A DNA stretch of 64,000 nucleotides. Origin: RYN-230 sp963841695. GTDB taxonomy: Bacteria; Actinomycetota; Actinomycetes; Streptosporangiales; Streptosporangiaceae. Made by a program: the position numbers and the translations under genes. The stretch covers positions 434,001-498,000 of the forward strand of contig CAWJDQ010000001.1 of the NCBI GenBank assembly GCA_963841695.1, in the 5' to 3' direction. The notes beneath the pieces are model-generated. The model was not told where the DNA came from. It did not search any database and saw only the letters and a program-made list of their open reading frames with translations. How positions within the stretch are numbered: the first letter of the stretch is position 1; each line of letters opens with the position of its first letter. Below are positions 55,519 through 64,000 of the stretch, one piece after another.

Positions 55519-56634
55519 CTACGAGAAAGCAATGACGCTCTTGATGCCGGCTGGCTGGCCGAGGATCAGGTCCGGTGCCTGCTCGGGCGGGTAGCGGCCG
55601 GCGATGAGCGTCCGCACCACGGCTGGCCAGCGGCGGCGGAACTGGCCGAGGTCGCGGAGCGCGGCGGCGAACGCGTCCGTTCCCGCGTTCACCGTGCCCA
55701 GCAGGACCTGGTTCTTCAGGACCATCTCCCGCATCAGGCGGGCCGGGTCCGCCTGGACAAAGGCCTGCAGGCCGGGGACGCCGGTCAGCACGAACAGGCC
55801 GTTGGTGCCCAGTATTCTCAGCGCCTCGAGCGCGAAGTGCGAGTGCCCGACCGCTTCGTAGATCAGGTCGACGTTCCCCGTCTGCCCGGCCAATTCCGCG
55901 AACGTGGTGGCCTGGGACGAGACGTAGGTCGCGCCGACCGCCTCGACCAGGTCGATCCGCGGGCTCGGCGGCAGCTCGCGTGAGTACACGTAGGTCGTGA
56001 AGCCGGCCGAGACGAGCACCATCGCGCCCAGCAGCCCGACCGGCCCGATCCCGAGCACCAGCGCCGACAGCCCTTGACCGCGTTCCTCACCGGGCGTTTC
56101 CGGGTCGGTCCAGGGGGGCCGCTGCTGCATCATCCAGAAGATCTGGGCCAGTGCCTTCTCCGCGATGGTCAGCGGCTCGGCCAGGACAGCGATCTCCCGC
56201 AGATCCGGCGGGACGACGTTCAGGTAGTGCTCGTGCTCGACCACGTACTCGGTCATGTAGCCGTGGGCTTCCTTGATGCCGCGTTCGCGGAAATCCCCGG
56301 TGTAGCAGTAGTCCTGGTGCCCGGACCGGCAGGCCAGGCAGCCCGGATGGGGACACGGCCGGCGCACCGAGGGCACGACCAGGTCTCCCGGCTGGAGCCG
56401 CTCGACGGCCGTGCCCACGTCCACGATCTCGGCCAGCGACTCATGGCCGATCACCAGGTGGTCGTCCCCCGGCGGGGGAGTTCCGTACTCGAAGGCGCAG
56501 ATTTCCTTGTCGGTGCCGCACAGGCCGATGTCGAGCATCCGCAGGGTGACCTGGTCAGGCTGGTCGAGCCGGGGGGAGTCCTGCTCGATGATCTTGACCT
56601 CGCGCGATCCGGGGAAAACTGCGACTGCCTTCAT
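55519..56634 (-). CDS. Zinc-dependent glucose 1-dehydrogenase-type MDR
   Basis: This 371-residue protein has the catalytic LCGTDKEICAFEYG, GHESLAEIVDVG, structural-zinc cysteines in PCPHPGCLACRSGHQDYCYTG, the NAD(P) motif ALVLGIGPVGLLGAM and the long acidic insertion typical of glucose dehydrogenases. It would oxidise glucose or galactose to the lactone. The ATG at 56634 overlaps the cyclase gene stop in ATGA, so the two genes are coupled. Confidence 0.9.
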   Translation of the reverse strand: MKAVAVFPGSREVKIIEQDSPRLDQPDQVTLRMLDIGLCGTDKEICAFEYGTPPPGDDHLVIGHESLAEIVDVGTAVERLQPGDLVVPSVRRPCPHPGCLACRSGHQDYCYTGDFRERGIKEAHGYMTEYVVEHEHYLNVVPPDLREIAVLAEPLTIAEKALAQIFWMMQQRPPWTDPETPGEERGQGLSALVLGIGPVGLLGAMVLVSAGFTTYVYSRELPPSPRIDLVEAVGATYVSSQATTFAELAGQTGNVDLIYEAVGHSHFALEALRILGTNGLFVLTGVPGLQAFVQADPARLMREMVLKNQVLLGTVNAGTDAFAAALRDLGQFRRRWPAVVRTLIAGRYPPEQAPDLILGQPAGIKSVIAFS

Positions 56635-57308
56635 GGCTCTCTTCCGGGGGGCGGGGTCCCGGTGGCCGGCCTGAGGATGGCCCGGGCGGGCGCGCCGTCA
56701 CTGCCATGCAGTTTGACCGGGAGGCAGATCAGGTCGTAGGAACCGGCCCGGACCGCGGAGAGGTCCAGGCCCTCGATGATCCAGATGCCCGCTTCCAGCA
56801 GGATGCGGTGGATCTTCGCGCCGTCGGCCCGGTATCCGCCCACCGACAGGTAGTCGATCCCCACGGCCCGCACACCCGTCTGGGCGAGATGCACCGCGGC
56901 GTCCTCGGAGATAAAGACGAAGTCCTCCACAAACCCGCCGGCCTGCCAGCAGCGAGGGGAGTTCGAGGTCCGCAGCAGGATGCGCTCGCCCGGCTGGAGG
57001 GCGTGCGGCCGGAGTTCTTCGGCGGTGACCTGGCGGGGATGGGTGATCTCGATGACCCGCGCGGGGCCCATCGTGGCGGCCAGCGGCATCTCGTCCACGC
57101 CGGCTGCCTGGTGCACGAAGTGCACCGGCCCGTCGATGTGGGTGCCGCTGTGCACGCCCATCGCGAGGTGGGACAGGTTGCAGTCGTCACCCTGGCTGAG
57201 GTCCATGGACCGTTCCAGGACGATGGGCGGGTTGTCGGGCCAGTGCGCCATGCCGTGCCGGACGGTCACGGATACGTCGATCCACGGCTCGTCACCGAGT
57301 CCGGTCAC
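56631..57308 (-). CDS. Cyclase/kynurenine-formamidase-like metal hydrolase
   Basis: The signature HSGTHIDGPVH (HxGTHxDxPxH) near residue 53 marks the cyclase/KynB-like family, whose histidines and aspartate bind Zn or Mn. IDYLSVGGY and DLICLPVKLHGSDGAPARAIL are also typical. In metabolism it may open lactones or formamides, which would suit the downstream glucose dehydrogenase. The GTG at 57308 has weak support. It overlaps the dehydrogenase start by four bases. Confidence 0.87.
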   Translation of the reverse strand: MTGLGDEPWIDVSVTVRHGMAHWPDNPPIVLERSMDLSQGDDCNLSHLAMGVHSGTHIDGPVHFVHQAAGVDEMPLAATMGPARVIEITHPRQVTAEELRPHALQPGERILLRTSNSPRCWQAGGFVEDFVFISEDAAVHLAQTGVRAVGIDYLSVGGYRADGAKIHRILLEAGIWIIEGLDLSAVRAGSYDLICLPVKLHGSDGAPARAILRPATGTPPPGREP

Positions 57309-57874
57309 CGTGGATCCGCCGGCCCGCAGCGGTCAGCCCCGGCGGGGAACGCCCCGGCCTTCCTGGACATGCCACCCCCGACGATCGCACCGACTGCCGC
57401 AGCACGCTCAGGCTGCTCCGCCTCGCGCATATCTCATACGCCGCCCGATGCGATCGGCCTAGCTTCAGGCTTACACCCCGGTCCGCAGGACATCAAGGCC
57501 GTAATGCCCCCGGGAATGCCGCCTCAATCCGATTGCAGGTAAACGCCGCATGACCAGAAAGTGGCCGGACCAGAATGCCGCGGTTACGGGCTGGCTACGG
57601 GACGGCAAAGTAGCACGCCGGGACGATTCGCGCTGGTGACAGAGCCTGGAGTCGCGGCCAGACTGTGACCAGCGGGTCACAAGACCTCAGGGCGGGGGCG
57701 CGAGGTTACCTGACCGATTATGCCCCCGCGAGGTTCGCCTTTTGCCCGGCGAAGGGGCGTGCAGCCGGTGACGCAAAGACTGACCGCAAGTCCGCACTCG
57801 AGCCCGTCGACGCTGAGCGGAAGACCATTCCCGCCGATCGCCGGGTACCGGTTCCTTTCCGGCTGCGCGTGCCC
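57309..57874. other. 566-base spacer with an inverted repeat ahead of the flavoprotein gene
   Basis: No supported gene is seen. The only clear element is GTGACC, four bases, GGTCAC at 57665-57680, a possible operator. It coincides with an in-frame GTG that could extend the following gene by 70 residues. Other parts show no consistent coding signal. Confidence 0.45.
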
Positions 57875-59314
57875 ATGACCGCCGGCCGCCGCCTGCTGGT
57901 AATCGGCGGCGGGCCCGCCGGGATCACTGCCGCCCTGCAGGGCGCCGAGCTTGGCGCGCAGGTCACCCTGCTGGAAGCAGGCCAGGTCGGCGGGACCAGC
58001 CTCAACCGCGGCCCGGCGCCGGTGCGGACGCTGGCCCGGACCGCCCGGCTGGCGCGCGACTGGTCGTCGTGGGCCACGTTCGGCCTCGACGGACCGCCGC
58101 CGGTGCCGAACCTGCCCGCCGTGCTGGCCAACAGCGACCGGGTGGCCCGGTACGCCCACGGCAAGAAAGACATGGCCGGCCATCTGCGGCGGCACGGCAT
58201 TGATCTCGTCGAGGACCTCGGCCCGGTGGGCTTCACCGGCCCGCACACGGTCGCCGCGGACGACGGGCGCACCTGGTCCGCGGACCGCATCATCCTGGCC
58301 GTCGGCGGCCACGCCGGCCGCCTGCCGATCCCCGGCGCCGGCCTGGCGCTGACCTACGAGGACATCCCGTCCCTGACCGCGCTGCCCGGCCGGGCCGCGG
58401 TGGTCGGCGGCGCCGACACCGGCTGCCAGATCGCCTCGATCCTGGATGACCTCGGGGTCACCGTCAGCCTGTTCGAGGCCGGGCCTGCCCTCGTGCCGTC
58501 CGCCGACCCCAGCGTCTCCGCCGAACTGGAGCGTGCCTTCCGGGCCCGCGGGATGAGCGTGCACCCGGGCACGCTGGTCGGGGAACTCCGCGCCGAGGGC
58601 GACGCGATCCGCATCGACTACCGCAATGCGTCCGGCCAGACCGGCCCGGACGCCGGCCACCTGGTGGCGGACGCCGTGTTCTTCGCGGTCGGCTGGCCCG
58701 CCAGCGTCAGCCACCTGGCCCTGGACGCCGCGGGGGTGCGCACCGGGCCCGGCGTGATCCCGGTCGATGACTACCTGCGCACCAGCGCCGGGCACATCTT
58801 CGCCGCGGGAGACGCCAACGGCCGGTCGATGCTCGTGCAGACCGCCCGGATGGAAGGCCGGATCGCCGCCACCAACGCCCTGCTCGGGCCCACCCGGGCC
58901 GCCACCTACGACGTGATTCCCAGCGGCAGCTTCACCGACCCCGAATACGGCCGGGTCGGCCTCACCGAGACCGAGGCCGCCGCGAGCCACGACGCCGTCG
59001 TCGGCATCGCCCGCTACGACGACCTGCTGCGCCCGGTCGCCGACGGCCGGCCCGAGGGCTTCTGCAAGCTGATCGCGGACCGCCAGACCCACGCGATCCT
59101 CGGCGCCCACGTGCTCGGCGAGTACTCGGCCGAGACCGTGCAGACGGTGGCGGCCTGCATGGCCGCGGGGATGACCATCGAGCGGGTGGCCGAGCTCCAG
59201 CTCGCGTTCCCCACCTTCACCGAGGGCGTCAGCATGGCCGCGCAGAAGATCTGCCGGTCCCTGGGGATCGGGAGCTTCCCGCAGGTGTGGAGCTATCTCG
59301 GCGCCCCAGACTGA
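57875..59314 (+). CDS. Pyridine nucleotide oxidoreductase lacking the redox disulfide
   Basis: The fold is that of lipoamide dehydrogenase/mercuric reductase: LLVIGGGPAGITAALQGAEL for FAD, then GRAAVVGGADTGCQIASIL for NAD(P), IFAAGDANGRSML, and a dimerization domain with DPEYGRVGLTETEA. The usual GGTCxxxGC is GGTSLNRGPAP, so both active-site cysteines are gone, and the C-terminal HPTxxE is FPTFTE, so the base histidine is gone too. The enzyme cannot use a disulfide and may be an NAD(P)H oxidase or quinone reductase. The start is uncertain: ATG 57875, or an in-frame GTG at 57665. Confidence 0.87.
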   Translation: MTAGRRLLVIGGGPAGITAALQGAELGAQVTLLEAGQVGGTSLNRGPAPVRTLARTARLARDWSSWATFGLDGPPPVPNLPAVLANSDRVARYAHGKKDMAGHLRRHGIDLVEDLGPVGFTGPHTVAADDGRTWSADRIILAVGGHAGRLPIPGAGLALTYEDIPSLTALPGRAAVVGGADTGCQIASILDDLGVTVSLFEAGPALVPSADPSVSAELERAFRARGMSVHPGTLVGELRAEGDAIRIDYRNASGQTGPDAGHLVADAVFFAVGWPASVSHLALDAAGVRTGPGVIPVDDYLRTSAGHIFAAGDANGRSMLVQTARMEGRIAATNALLGPTRAATYDVIPSGSFTDPEYGRVGLTETEAAASHDAVVGIARYDDLLRPVADGRPEGFCKLIADRQTHAILGAHVLGEYSAETVQTVAACMAAGMTIERVAELQLAFPTFTEGVSMAAQKICRSLGIGSFPQVWSYLGAPD

Positions 59315-60104
59315 CCAGGCCCGTCACCGGTCCCGGGCTGGTTCTGGCCCCATTTTCCCTAACGGTCCGTCCGGGAGAAGGGGACCGGCAGCGCCCCCGT
59401 CGTCGTGGCCTGCGCCGGGGAGCCGTCGGGCGGCTCGCCGGGCAGTTCCGGCCAGGCCTCCGGGCGGCCTGACGCCACAGGACCACGGCCACGACGAACG
59501 GCCACGAGGTCTGCACCCCCGACGTCAGCCGCTCGGCCACGCCCAGGTCGCTGCCGCCCTGGGTCTCGATCACCAGCCAGCACAGCAGGGCGAGGAACAC
59601 GGTGGTCACGACGGCCGCGCCGCGGCGGCTCAGGATCAGTGGCTGCGGTGATCCGGGCCCGGCCGCGAAAGCCGGCCACACCGTGATGATGACCGCGCCG
59701 AACGAGGTCCAGGCGAGGTGCTGCGGAGTGGAGCCCACCACCGGCTCCGGGGAGATGGCGATGCCAATGGAGGCGAGGCCCGCGAGGATCAGCAGCACCC
59801 GGGCCGGGACCGGGATGGCGCCCAGGCCCGCGGCGGTGACCAGATGGCAGCCGCCGACCAGCAGCAGGGCGCCGGTCATCACCCACCGGTCGGTTCCCGC
59901 GTGACCCGCCAGCACGCTCACCGTGTCCCGGACCGGGTTGTAGGAGGCCGGCTGAAGCGCGCCCGCGACCAGCCAGCCCCCGGTCAGCAGGACCGGGATC
60001 AGGCCCGCCGAGACGATCGCCCACCCGGGTACGGCCCGGCCCGGCCGCGGGGCGGACGGGCGGGCATGGGGACGGAGCTGGCCGAGGGCCGCGATAGTGA
60101 TCAC
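59229..60104 (-). CDS. DUF998 membrane protein
   Basis: About six hydrophobic segments are visible in the first 225 residues. NPVRDTVSVLAGHAGTDRWVMTGALLLVGGCHLVTAAGL and TPQHLAWTSFGAVIITVWP are typical of DUF998. The last 70 residues are an Arg/Pro/Ser-rich tail that overlaps the preceding gene; an alternative frame ends at 59359, so a small frame error is possible. Function is unknown. It starts 8 bases after the patatin-like gene ends and probably shares its promoter. Confidence 0.75.
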   Translation of the reverse strand: MITIAALGQLRPHARPSAPRPGRAVPGWAIVSAGLIPVLLTGGWLVAGALQPASYNPVRDTVSVLAGHAGTDRWVMTGALLLVGGCHLVTAAGLGAIPVPARVLLILAGLASIGIAISPEPVVGSTPQHLAWTSFGAVIITVWPAFAAGPGSPQPLILSRRGAAVVTTVFLALLCWLVIETQGGSDLGVAERLTSGVQTSWPFVVAVVLWRQAARRPGRNCPASRPTAPRRRPRRRGRCRSPSPGRTVRENGARTSPGPVTGLVSLGRRDSSTPAGSSRSPGTGRSSARPC

Positions 60105-60111
60105 GGATGGC

Positions 60112-61041
60112 TCAGCTCGCCCCGGCCACCTGCCTGGCCGGGAGGTCAGTCGGGGCAGGCCGGTCTGCCCGCTGGCTGGCCAGCCAGCGCGCCGTGAGCT
60201 GGTGGCCCTGGCCGATCAGCCGGGAGGTGTCGCGGAAGTCGACCGGGCTGGTGGTCTGGGTGCTGGGGGCGGGCAGGACATGCACCGGGGCGCGGGCGGC
60301 GGCCACGTTCGTGGCGGTGACCGAGCTCAGCACCTGGCTCAGCGCGTGGAAGGCCAGCGGCAGCGGCCGGTGCGGCAACGGGGCGGTGACGTCACCCCCG
60401 GCCGCGGGCAGGACATAGATCACCCGCGCGCCCAGCGCCTCGGCCTGCAGCACCGGTACGTCGGCGGACACCCCGCCGTCCACCAGCAGCCGCCCGTCCA
60501 CCGGCACGGGCGGGTACAAGCCGGGGAACGCGCACGAGGCCAGCAGCGCGGGCCCGGTCGGGCCGCCGGACAGGACCACCGCCGCGCCCGAGCCCAGGTC
60601 GGTCGCCACCACGTGCGCCGGAATGGACGTCCCGTCCAGCGTGGCGGGAAGCGCGGCGCGGCGCAGGAGGTCCCGCAGCCCGGAGTTGGAGACCAGACCG
60701 TCCCCGCGGCCCAGCGCCGCGGCGAGCAGCGTACGGGCCGAGAACGGGGCGACTTTCGGGCGGCGCAGCGACATCCAGAGCGCTTCCAGCCGGTCCAGGC
60801 CCGGCCGGGTGGGATCAGCGGCGAACGCCACCGCGTTCAGCGCCCCGGCCGAGGAGCCGACGACCAGATCCGGCAGCACGCCCGCCTCGCTCAGCGCCCG
60901 CAGCATGCCCACCTGCGGCGCGGACAGGCTGCCGCCCCCCTGGAAGACGAACGCGACGCCGCCCGCCTGTTCGCCGTGGCGGATCCGCCGGTGCCGGCTG
61001 CGCAGCTCACCGAGGGACCTGAGATTGCCAGGAATAGCCAT
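60112..61041 (-). CDS. Patatin-like phospholipase
   Basis: The oxyanion motif GVAFVFQGGGSLSAPQVGML, the nucleophile elbow VVGSSAGALNAVAF (catalytic Ser in GSSAG) and the DGG dyad aspartate in LLVDGGVSADVPV are all present. Length (309) is normal. It would hydrolyse membrane lipids. The ATG at 61041 has a perfect AAGGAGGT seven bases upstream. It is divergent from a TetR gene and its promoter region has repeated CCGGTCAGGGCT sites. Confidence 0.92.
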   Translation of the reverse strand: MAIPGNLRSLGELRSRHRRIRHGEQAGGVAFVFQGGGSLSAPQVGMLRALSEAGVLPDLVVGSSAGALNAVAFAADPTRPGLDRLEALWMSLRRPKVAPFSARTLLAAALGRGDGLVSNSGLRDLLRRAALPATLDGTSIPAHVVATDLGSGAAVVLSGGPTGPALLASCAFPGLYPPVPVDGRLLVDGGVSADVPVLQAEALGARVIYVLPAAGGDVTAPLPHRPLPLAFHALSQVLSSVTATNVAAARAPVHVLPAPSTQTTSPVDFRDTSRLIGQGHQLTARWLASQRADRPAPTDLPARQVAGAS

Positions 61042-61084
61042 CGGGCCGACCTCCTTGGTGCACGGGGTCTAGATGCACCGTCAG

Positions 61085-61144
61085 CCGGTCAGGGCTGACC
61101 ACTTCATCCCAACGTATCACCAACCGGTCAGGGCTATCCGGTTG
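61085..61144. promoter_or_regulatory. Repeated operator elements between patatin and tetR
   Basis: The 12-bp direct repeat CCGGTCAGGGCT occurs at 61085-61096 and 61124-61135, 39 bases apart (near four helical turns). GGTCAGGGCTGACC is a dyad at 61087-61100, and CAACCGG-N10-CCGGTTG is another at 61121-61144. They are good candidates for TetR binding. Confidence 0.62.
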
Positions 61145-61285
61145 CCCTCGCTGATCCAGGATCAGGCCGGGCGGGAAAGCACAGGCCGCAGCCGGGGATC
61201 CCCGGCCGCAGCCGGGCGACCGGAACCGGGCGGCGATCCCTGACCGCCACAGGACAAGCTGTCCGGATCGGCTAGAGTTTGGCTC

Positions 61286-61945
61286 GTGGTGGTCACCCCA
61301 GCCGATGCGGCACGCTGCCTGCGCAGTGATGCCCGGGAGAACCGGGACCGGATCCTCGCCGCCGCCGCGCAGGCTTTCGCCGACGAGGGCCTCAGCGTCA
61401 GCCTGATCGAGATCGCCCGGCGCGCCGGGGTCGGCAACGCCACGCTGCACCGTAACTTCACGAAGGAACAGCTCATCGATGAGCTGTTCCAGGACTGGTA
61501 CGGCCGCCGGCAGGCCGTGGCCGAGTCCGCGCTGGCCGACCCCGATCCCTGGCACGGCCTGGTGAGCTTCCTGGAAGACGTGCTGGCCGACGGCACCCGC
61601 AACCGGGCCATCGGCGCGCTCCTGGCCGTCTGCCCGGACTGGCGGGAGCGATTCCGCGGCTTGCTGACCGGCCTGCTGGCCCGGGCGCAGGGCAGCGGCC
61701 AGGCCCGGGGTGACCTGACCGTCGCCGACGTCACCCTCGCCCTGCTCGGCGTGGCCCGGACGATGGCCATTACCAGCCAGAGCTCGCCGGGCCAGTGGCG
61801 CCGGCACCTGGCCATTGTCCTGGACGGCATGAAAGCCCAGCACACCGGGCGCCTCCCGGGTCTCGCGCCCTCCCAGGACCAGCTCGACAGCGACCTTCGC
61901 GAGTGGAGCGGCCACGTCCTGCGGGCCGGCCGCGACTGCCCGTGA
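61286..61945 (+). CDS. TetR-family regulator
   Basis: The N-terminal helix-turn-helix reads NRDRILAAAAQAFADEGLSVSLI and AGVGNATLHRNFTKEQLIDELF. The C-terminal domain of about 130 residues is similar to the SbtR-like TetR group. The GTG start has no strong ribosome site. It is divergent from the patatin-like gene and probably regulates it. Confidence 0.88.
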   Translation: MVVTPADAARCLRSDARENRDRILAAAAQAFADEGLSVSLIEIARRAGVGNATLHRNFTKEQLIDELFQDWYGRRQAVAESALADPDPWHGLVSFLEDVLADGTRNRAIGALLAVCPDWRERFRGLLTGLLARAQGSGQARGDLTVADVTLALLGVARTMAITSQSSPGQWRRHLAIVLDGMKAQHTGRLPGLAPSQDQLDSDLREWSGHVLRAGRDCP

Positions 61946-61946
61946 C

Positions 61947-62174
61947 CTAGCCGCCCAGCACGCCGGTCAGGAACGCGCCGTAGGTGAACCGGGCCTGGCC
62001 GGCCGTGAAGGCCAGGTTGCTGACGTTGCCCTTCCCGCCGAACAGGCTCAGCAACGGGCTGATGAACGACGCGACGAACTGCTTGACCAGGCTGCTGAAC
62101 TGCGCCCCGATCACCACGGCGACCGCGAGATCGACCAGGTTCCCGCGCAGGATGAAGTTCTTGAAGCCACTCAT
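61947..62174 (-). CDS. mscL: Truncated MscL-like mechanosensitive channel
   Basis: The 75-residue product begins SGFKNFILRGNLVDLAVAVVIGAQFSSLVKQFVASFISPLL, unmistakably the N-terminal amphipathic helix and first transmembrane helix of MscL, and continues through the periplasmic loop to FTYGAFLTGVLGG. The second transmembrane helix and the cytoplasmic bundle are missing; MscL is normally 120-150 residues. The gene stops one base after the end of the converging TetR gene. It is probably a deletion remnant. Confidence 0.82.
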   Translation of the reverse strand: MSGFKNFILRGNLVDLAVAVVIGAQFSSLVKQFVASFISPLLSLFGGKGNVSNLAFTAGQARFTYGAFLTGVLGG

Positions 62175-62238
62175 GCCCGGGGGAGTTTCCCTCGTCCCGG
62201 CCGGCGATTCGCACGTGCTGGTGTCAGCAGTGACCGGC

Positions 62239-63906
62239 TCAGCGGGGGCGGGGATGACCCGCCGGCCCGGTGACGGAGTTGCGGACCAGGGTCACGTTGT
62301 CCATGATCGCCTCGTCGCTGATCGAGGTGATCGCCGAGCCGGTCTGGGTCGGGTCGATGGCCCGGATGAGCATGCTGGTCCGGCCGCCCCAGTACTTCGG
62401 CGCGGTGACGTTGACGACCAGGTGGCAGTACTGCGCCCGGCGGTAGGCCGACCAGCCGGTCACCGGGTCGGGCTCGGAGCTGGTGCCGCCGCTGCCGATG
62501 CCGCGGGCCGTCTCGCTGCCCCACACCTCGAGCAGCGGGGTGCCGGTGCCGGTGGTGGCCAGGTCGCCGCCGCCGCTGGTGCCGTACCAGCCGGACGTGG
62601 CGCTGGCGGCGAGGCCGGCGCCGCCTCCCCCGGTGCAGATGTAGGTCGTGCCCTGGGTGGCCGGCGTGATCGTCCCGCCCGGCGGGACCTCGGCCTGCAC
62701 GACGTTATTGCGCAGCGGGTAGATCCGCTCGTACAGGTGGTTGTGCCCGTTGACCACCACGTTGACGTCGAACCGGTCGAAGATCGGCTGCCAGACGTAC
62801 CGGTCGCCGCCGTCCGAGCACGGCCCGCCGCTGCAGTACGGGCAGTGGTGGAAGAAGACCACGATGAAGTCCACGCCCGAGCGGGGATCCCGGTACTTCG
62901 CCAGCTGCTCGATCAGCCAGGTGGTCTGGCGGCCGCCGGTGTAGCCGTTGTTGACCGTGTCCAGGGCGGACACGTCGCTGTCGTCCAGGCCGATGATGGC
63001 CACGTTGCCGTAGGTGAAGCTCTGCACGACCTTCGAGCCCGAGCCGACGGTGGCCTCGTTGACGCCCAGGTGCGGGAAGCGGGTCAGGATCCCGGCGAAG
63101 CCGTTGTCGGTGAGCGGCTCCACGTCGTGGTTGCCCATGCCGACCATCCACGGGATCGACTGGGCTGCGCTGGGGCCGAGCAGGCCGAAGTAGACGTCCC
63201 AGGCGCTCGGGTTGTAGGCCTGCGGGATGCCGATGCCCTTGTAGGTCCCGTCGTCGGAGGCATACGACAGGTCCCCGGCCACCAGGGTGAAGTCGGGGTC
63301 GAACGCCGCGATGCTCTGCATGACCGGCTCGGAGCTCGTGGTGTAGGTGTCCTCGTCCCCGGTGGCGCAGAAACGGAAGTCCGTCACGCCGGCCTTGCCG
63401 GTCCGGAAGGTGGTGTCCGGGCCCCAGGTGATCCCGTCGTTGCTGACCGAGTAGTGGTAGGTGGTGTCCGGGGCCAGCCGGTCCACCAGCGCGTGCTGGT
63501 ACGCGGTCAGGTCGGTGTTCTGCGCCGGGGCGTTGGTCGGGGTGGGCACCAGCTCGCTGGAGGCCGCCAGGATGTTGCCGTACTCCGTAGTCAGTCCGTA
63601 GCGCACCAGGGGCTTCGGCACGTTCGCGGCGGTCTCGTAGGCTCCGGCCGACCAGGAGACGTGCATCTCGCTGGCCGGGTTGGAGCCGAAGGCCACCCAC
63701 TGCGGGCCGGGGGCACTGCCCGCGGTCGAGGCGTCGGCGTAGGTGCGGCTCCACAGGACTGGCCCGGCCGCGGCGACCGCCCCCAGCACGGCGGCGCTCT
63801 TCAGCACACCCCGGCGTGAGTAGCGCTTCTTCAGGTAGTCGTGCATCTCCTGTGCGGACATGTCCTTGACCAGGCGCTCAGGAATCTCTCCATAGGGGGT
63901 CTTCAT
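62239..63906 (-). CDS. Tat-exported purple acid phosphatase-type metallophosphoesterase
   Basis: The Tat signal reads RRGVLKSAAVLGAVAAAG near residue 31. A fibronectin-like N-terminal domain (PQWVAFGSNPASEMHVSWS, TTYHYSVSNDGITWG) is followed by a calcineurin-like phosphoesterase domain with FCATGDEDT, LVAGDLSYA, VGMGNHDVE, FFHHCPY and NGHNHLYER. These supply the seven metal ligands of purple acid phosphatases. It releases phosphate from esters outside the cell. Length (555) is normal. The ATG at 63906 has a weak ribosome site. Confidence 0.92.
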   Translation of the reverse strand: MKTPYGEIPERLVKDMSAQEMHDYLKKRYSRRGVLKSAAVLGAVAAAGPVLWSRTYADASTAGSAPGPQWVAFGSNPASEMHVSWSAGAYETAANVPKPLVRYGLTTEYGNILAASSELVPTPTNAPAQNTDLTAYQHALVDRLAPDTTYHYSVSNDGITWGPDTTFRTGKAGVTDFRFCATGDEDTYTTSSEPVMQSIAAFDPDFTLVAGDLSYASDDGTYKGIGIPQAYNPSAWDVYFGLLGPSAAQSIPWMVGMGNHDVEPLTDNGFAGILTRFPHLGVNEATVGSGSKVVQSFTYGNVAIIGLDDSDVSALDTVNNGYTGGRQTTWLIEQLAKYRDPRSGVDFIVVFFHHCPYCSGGPCSDGGDRYVWQPIFDRFDVNVVVNGHNHLYERIYPLRNNVVQAEVPPGGTITPATQGTTYICTGGGGAGLAASATSGWYGTSGGGDLATTGTGTPLLEVWGSETARGIGSGGTSSEPDPVTGWSAYRRAQYCHLVVNVTAPKYWGGRTSMLIRAIDPTQTGSAITSISDEAIMDNVTLVRNSVTGPAGHPRPR

Positions 63907-64000
63907 GGCGCCACAGGCTAGGGACGGATCGTTAACTGGATCGTGTGCCGGAACGACGCGCAGCCGACCCCGGCATTAACAACGCCCGCCATTCCGGCGG

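Overview
The window is very GC-rich, uses GTG and TTG starts often, and is dense with actinobacterial families: an ECF sigma factor with a SnoaL tail, a zinc-less DksA-like protein, Clp N-domain and MerR-type proteins, TetR, IclR and LysR regulators, Tat-exported oxidases and an FxSxx peptide system. It looks like a chromosomal stretch of a soil actinomycete, perhaps of the Streptosporangiales or Streptomyces type. The genus cannot be fixed from this sequence. At least eight genes carry short frameshifts at GC runs, so much of that breakage is probably consensus error in a draft or metagenome assembly.

Layout. Positions 1-6289 hold a LacI-controlled import operon: solute-binding lipoprotein, two permeases, ATPase and a metallophosphoesterase, reading leftward, with a LacI-type operator ahead of the lipoprotein. 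Positions 6600-19800 hold housekeeping and accessory genes: ECF sigma factor, DksA-like protein, nickel/cobalt permease with a Nur-type box, sulfurtransferase plus SufE, FAD oxidoreductase, amidohydrolase and LysR pair, two secreted proteins around a strong terminator, a DJ-1/PfpI protein and an RNase H-like protein. Positions 19891-22387 hold a frameshifted FAD/GcvT dehydrogenase.

Positions 22463-31272 are the most distinctive part. This is an FxSxx-type (FXS) RiPP locus with a tiny precursor gene not easily seen by ORF callers (24825-25004, tail FQDSL), an FxsT-like NB-ARC/TPR protein, an FxsB radical SAM/SPASM maturase, a STAND NTPase with TPRs, and a membrane P-loop NTPase of KAP type. 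The right part is visibly less GC-rich than its surroundings, and a decayed chitinase 3' copy borders it.

Positions 31746-43868 hold a GH18 protein, a TetR-controlled VIT/DUF1275 pair, a Clp-N/MerR pair, a flavin monooxygenase with an IclR regulator, a GAF-SpoIIE phosphatase, and an O-methyltransferase/TetR pair around a perfect 26-bp palindrome. Positions 44125-64000 hold membrane and secreted proteins: DUF2254, a RodZ-like HTH/discoidin protein, PPC, multicopper oxidase, BBE flavoenzyme, amidohydrolase, MazG-like protein, GH63-like glucosidase with a sugar dehydrogenase and a cyclase, a cysteine-less pyridine nucleotide oxidoreductase, patatin with TetR, a truncated MscL and a purple acid phosphatase.

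No rRNA, convincing tRNA, CRISPR array, intact insertion sequence or replication origin was seen. Functions are judged from protein motifs and context by eye; no database search was run.
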